Below are positions 61,704 to 62,078 of a DNA stretch of 62,078 bases, one piece after another. The stretch spans positions 1 to 62,078 of the forward strand of contig CAZNIT010000033.1 in assembly GCA_964573205.1 (NCBI GenBank). Reading direction: 5' to 3'. The DNA comes from QNZT01 sp964573205. GTDB taxonomy: Bacteria; Campylobacterota; Campylobacteria; Campylobacterales; QNZT01. The notes under the pieces are model-generated. The model made no database searches. It was given only the letters and a program-made list of their open reading frames with translations, and was not told where the DNA came from. Within the stretch, counting starts at the first letter, position 1. Every line of letters starts with the position of its first letter. The translations under genes and the position numbers were made by a program.

Positions 61704-62078
61704 TCATGACGGAATAGGAGCATTTTGTACGGTCTCCCCGCCATATCCCATTATACCGGGACTCAAATGTACCACGTTTTCGTATCCCATTCTTCTAAGA
61801 GCATACATCACTTGTCCGGTTCGACTTCCTGTTCTACAATACAACACGACGGGTATGTTTTTAAGCTTCTCAAAAACATCCAACTTACGATTTATAACGG
61901 ATGTCGGTATAAGCATATCGGCACCTTTGATACTTAGCTCGTTAAATTCATAAACTTCTCGTATATCCATCAATACAAAATCGATTTTTTCTTCATTTCG
62001 TGCTTTTAACAAGCTTTGCAGCTGAATTGAGCTCATCTGTTCATTTTTAAGCATTTTTTCAAGTTCTTCTTTAGAATA
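61704..62078 (-). CDS. Rhodanese-like protein, partial at the window edge
   Basis: A single rhodanese domain with DFVLMDIREVYEF, GADMLIPTSVI and the active-site loop YCRTGSRTGQVMYALRRMGYENV (Cys). The frame stays open through the right edge (YSKEELEK upstream of the internal ATG at 62054, which has no clear ribosome site), so the gene probably begins outside the window. It converges on alr with three bases between. Confidence 0.8.
   Translation of the reverse strand, partial: YSKEELEKMLKNEQMSSIQLQSLLKARNEEKIDFVLMDIREVYEFNELSIKGADMLIPTSVINRKLDVFEKLKNIPVVLYCRTGSRTGQVMYALRRMGYENVVHLSPGIMGYGGETVQNAPIPS

Noticed and set aside
1..62078. CRISPR array, tRNA, rRNA, insertion sequence or prophage
   Set aside because: No regularly spaced direct repeats, cloverleaf segments, rRNA-like stretches, transposase or phage genes were seen on reading.

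Overview
The window is a 62 kb chromosomal segment of a Campylobacterota (epsilonproteobacterial) genome, probably a free-living respiratory lineage near Sulfurimonas, Sulfurovum or Hydrogenimonas. The evidence is a 15-gene nuo operon with the epsilonproteobacterial replacement of NuoE and NuoF and two tandem nuoG genes, the nuoN-pflA neighbourhood known from Campylobacter, a desulforubrerythrin, tandem DUF2393 genes and AT-rich promoters with a strong TATAAT box and little visible -35. No rRNA, tRNA, CRISPR array, insertion sequence or prophage gene was seen. Genes are tightly packed and no gap reaches 300 bases.

Layout. 1-5.8 kb: a partial fructosamine-kinase-like gene (minus), then a low-molecular-weight phosphatase, an SdiA-regulated-type lipoprotein, a ChaA-type exchanger, and a three-gene envelope set (OmpA-domain protein plus two membrane-anchored coiled-coil proteins). 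5.8-13.1 kb: a NIT-domain chemoreceptor with a sigma-28-like promoter, an MsrB-MsrA fusion, a CDF metal exporter, an FGE-fold lipoprotein, an OmpA/TSP3 outer-membrane protein, a YtfJ-like protein and a small lipoprotein. 13.1-18.3 kb: an operon of membrane protein, winged-helix regulator, LolA-like protein, outer-membrane barrel and RND/MMPL exporter, behind a symmetric operator candidate. 18.3-24.5 kb: two DUF2393 proteins, HisIE, an SPFH protein, IlvE and the flagellar protein PflA.

24.5-41.7 kb: complex I in the order nuoA-B-C-D-E'-F'-G1-G2-H-I-J-K-L-M-N. The NADH-input module is replaced: the NuoE position holds a cysteine-free 78-residue protein, and the NuoF position holds a NuoF remnant fused to a GltD-like flavoprotein. 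The natural electron donor is therefore doubtful. 41.9-45.3 kb: an AAA+ ATPase, a DUF937 protein and a YafK-type L,D-transpeptidase. 45.3-50.9 kb: a plus-strand set of two NosL-family proteins, a small membrane protein, an FtsX-type ABC transporter, a cysteine-containing polytopic membrane protein and a DsbD_2/SafE-type membrane protein, followed by a rhodanese. I read this as a copper or thiol trafficking module; it is the best candidate here for an undescribed system.

50.9-56.7 kb: an oxidative-stress pair (desulforubrerythrin and ferritin-like protein) behind a Fur/PerR-like palindrome, recJ, pyrG, a methyltransferase and rnhB. 56.8-62 kb: an LVIVD-type lipoprotein, an ATPase, a SulP transporter with STAS domain, a small hypothetical protein, alanine racemase and a partial rhodanese. 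Base composition is uneven: ilvE, the middle of recJ and especially the middle of alr are poor in CpG compared with flanking sequence, which suggests recombination with a relative. All gene functions are inferred from sequence only.
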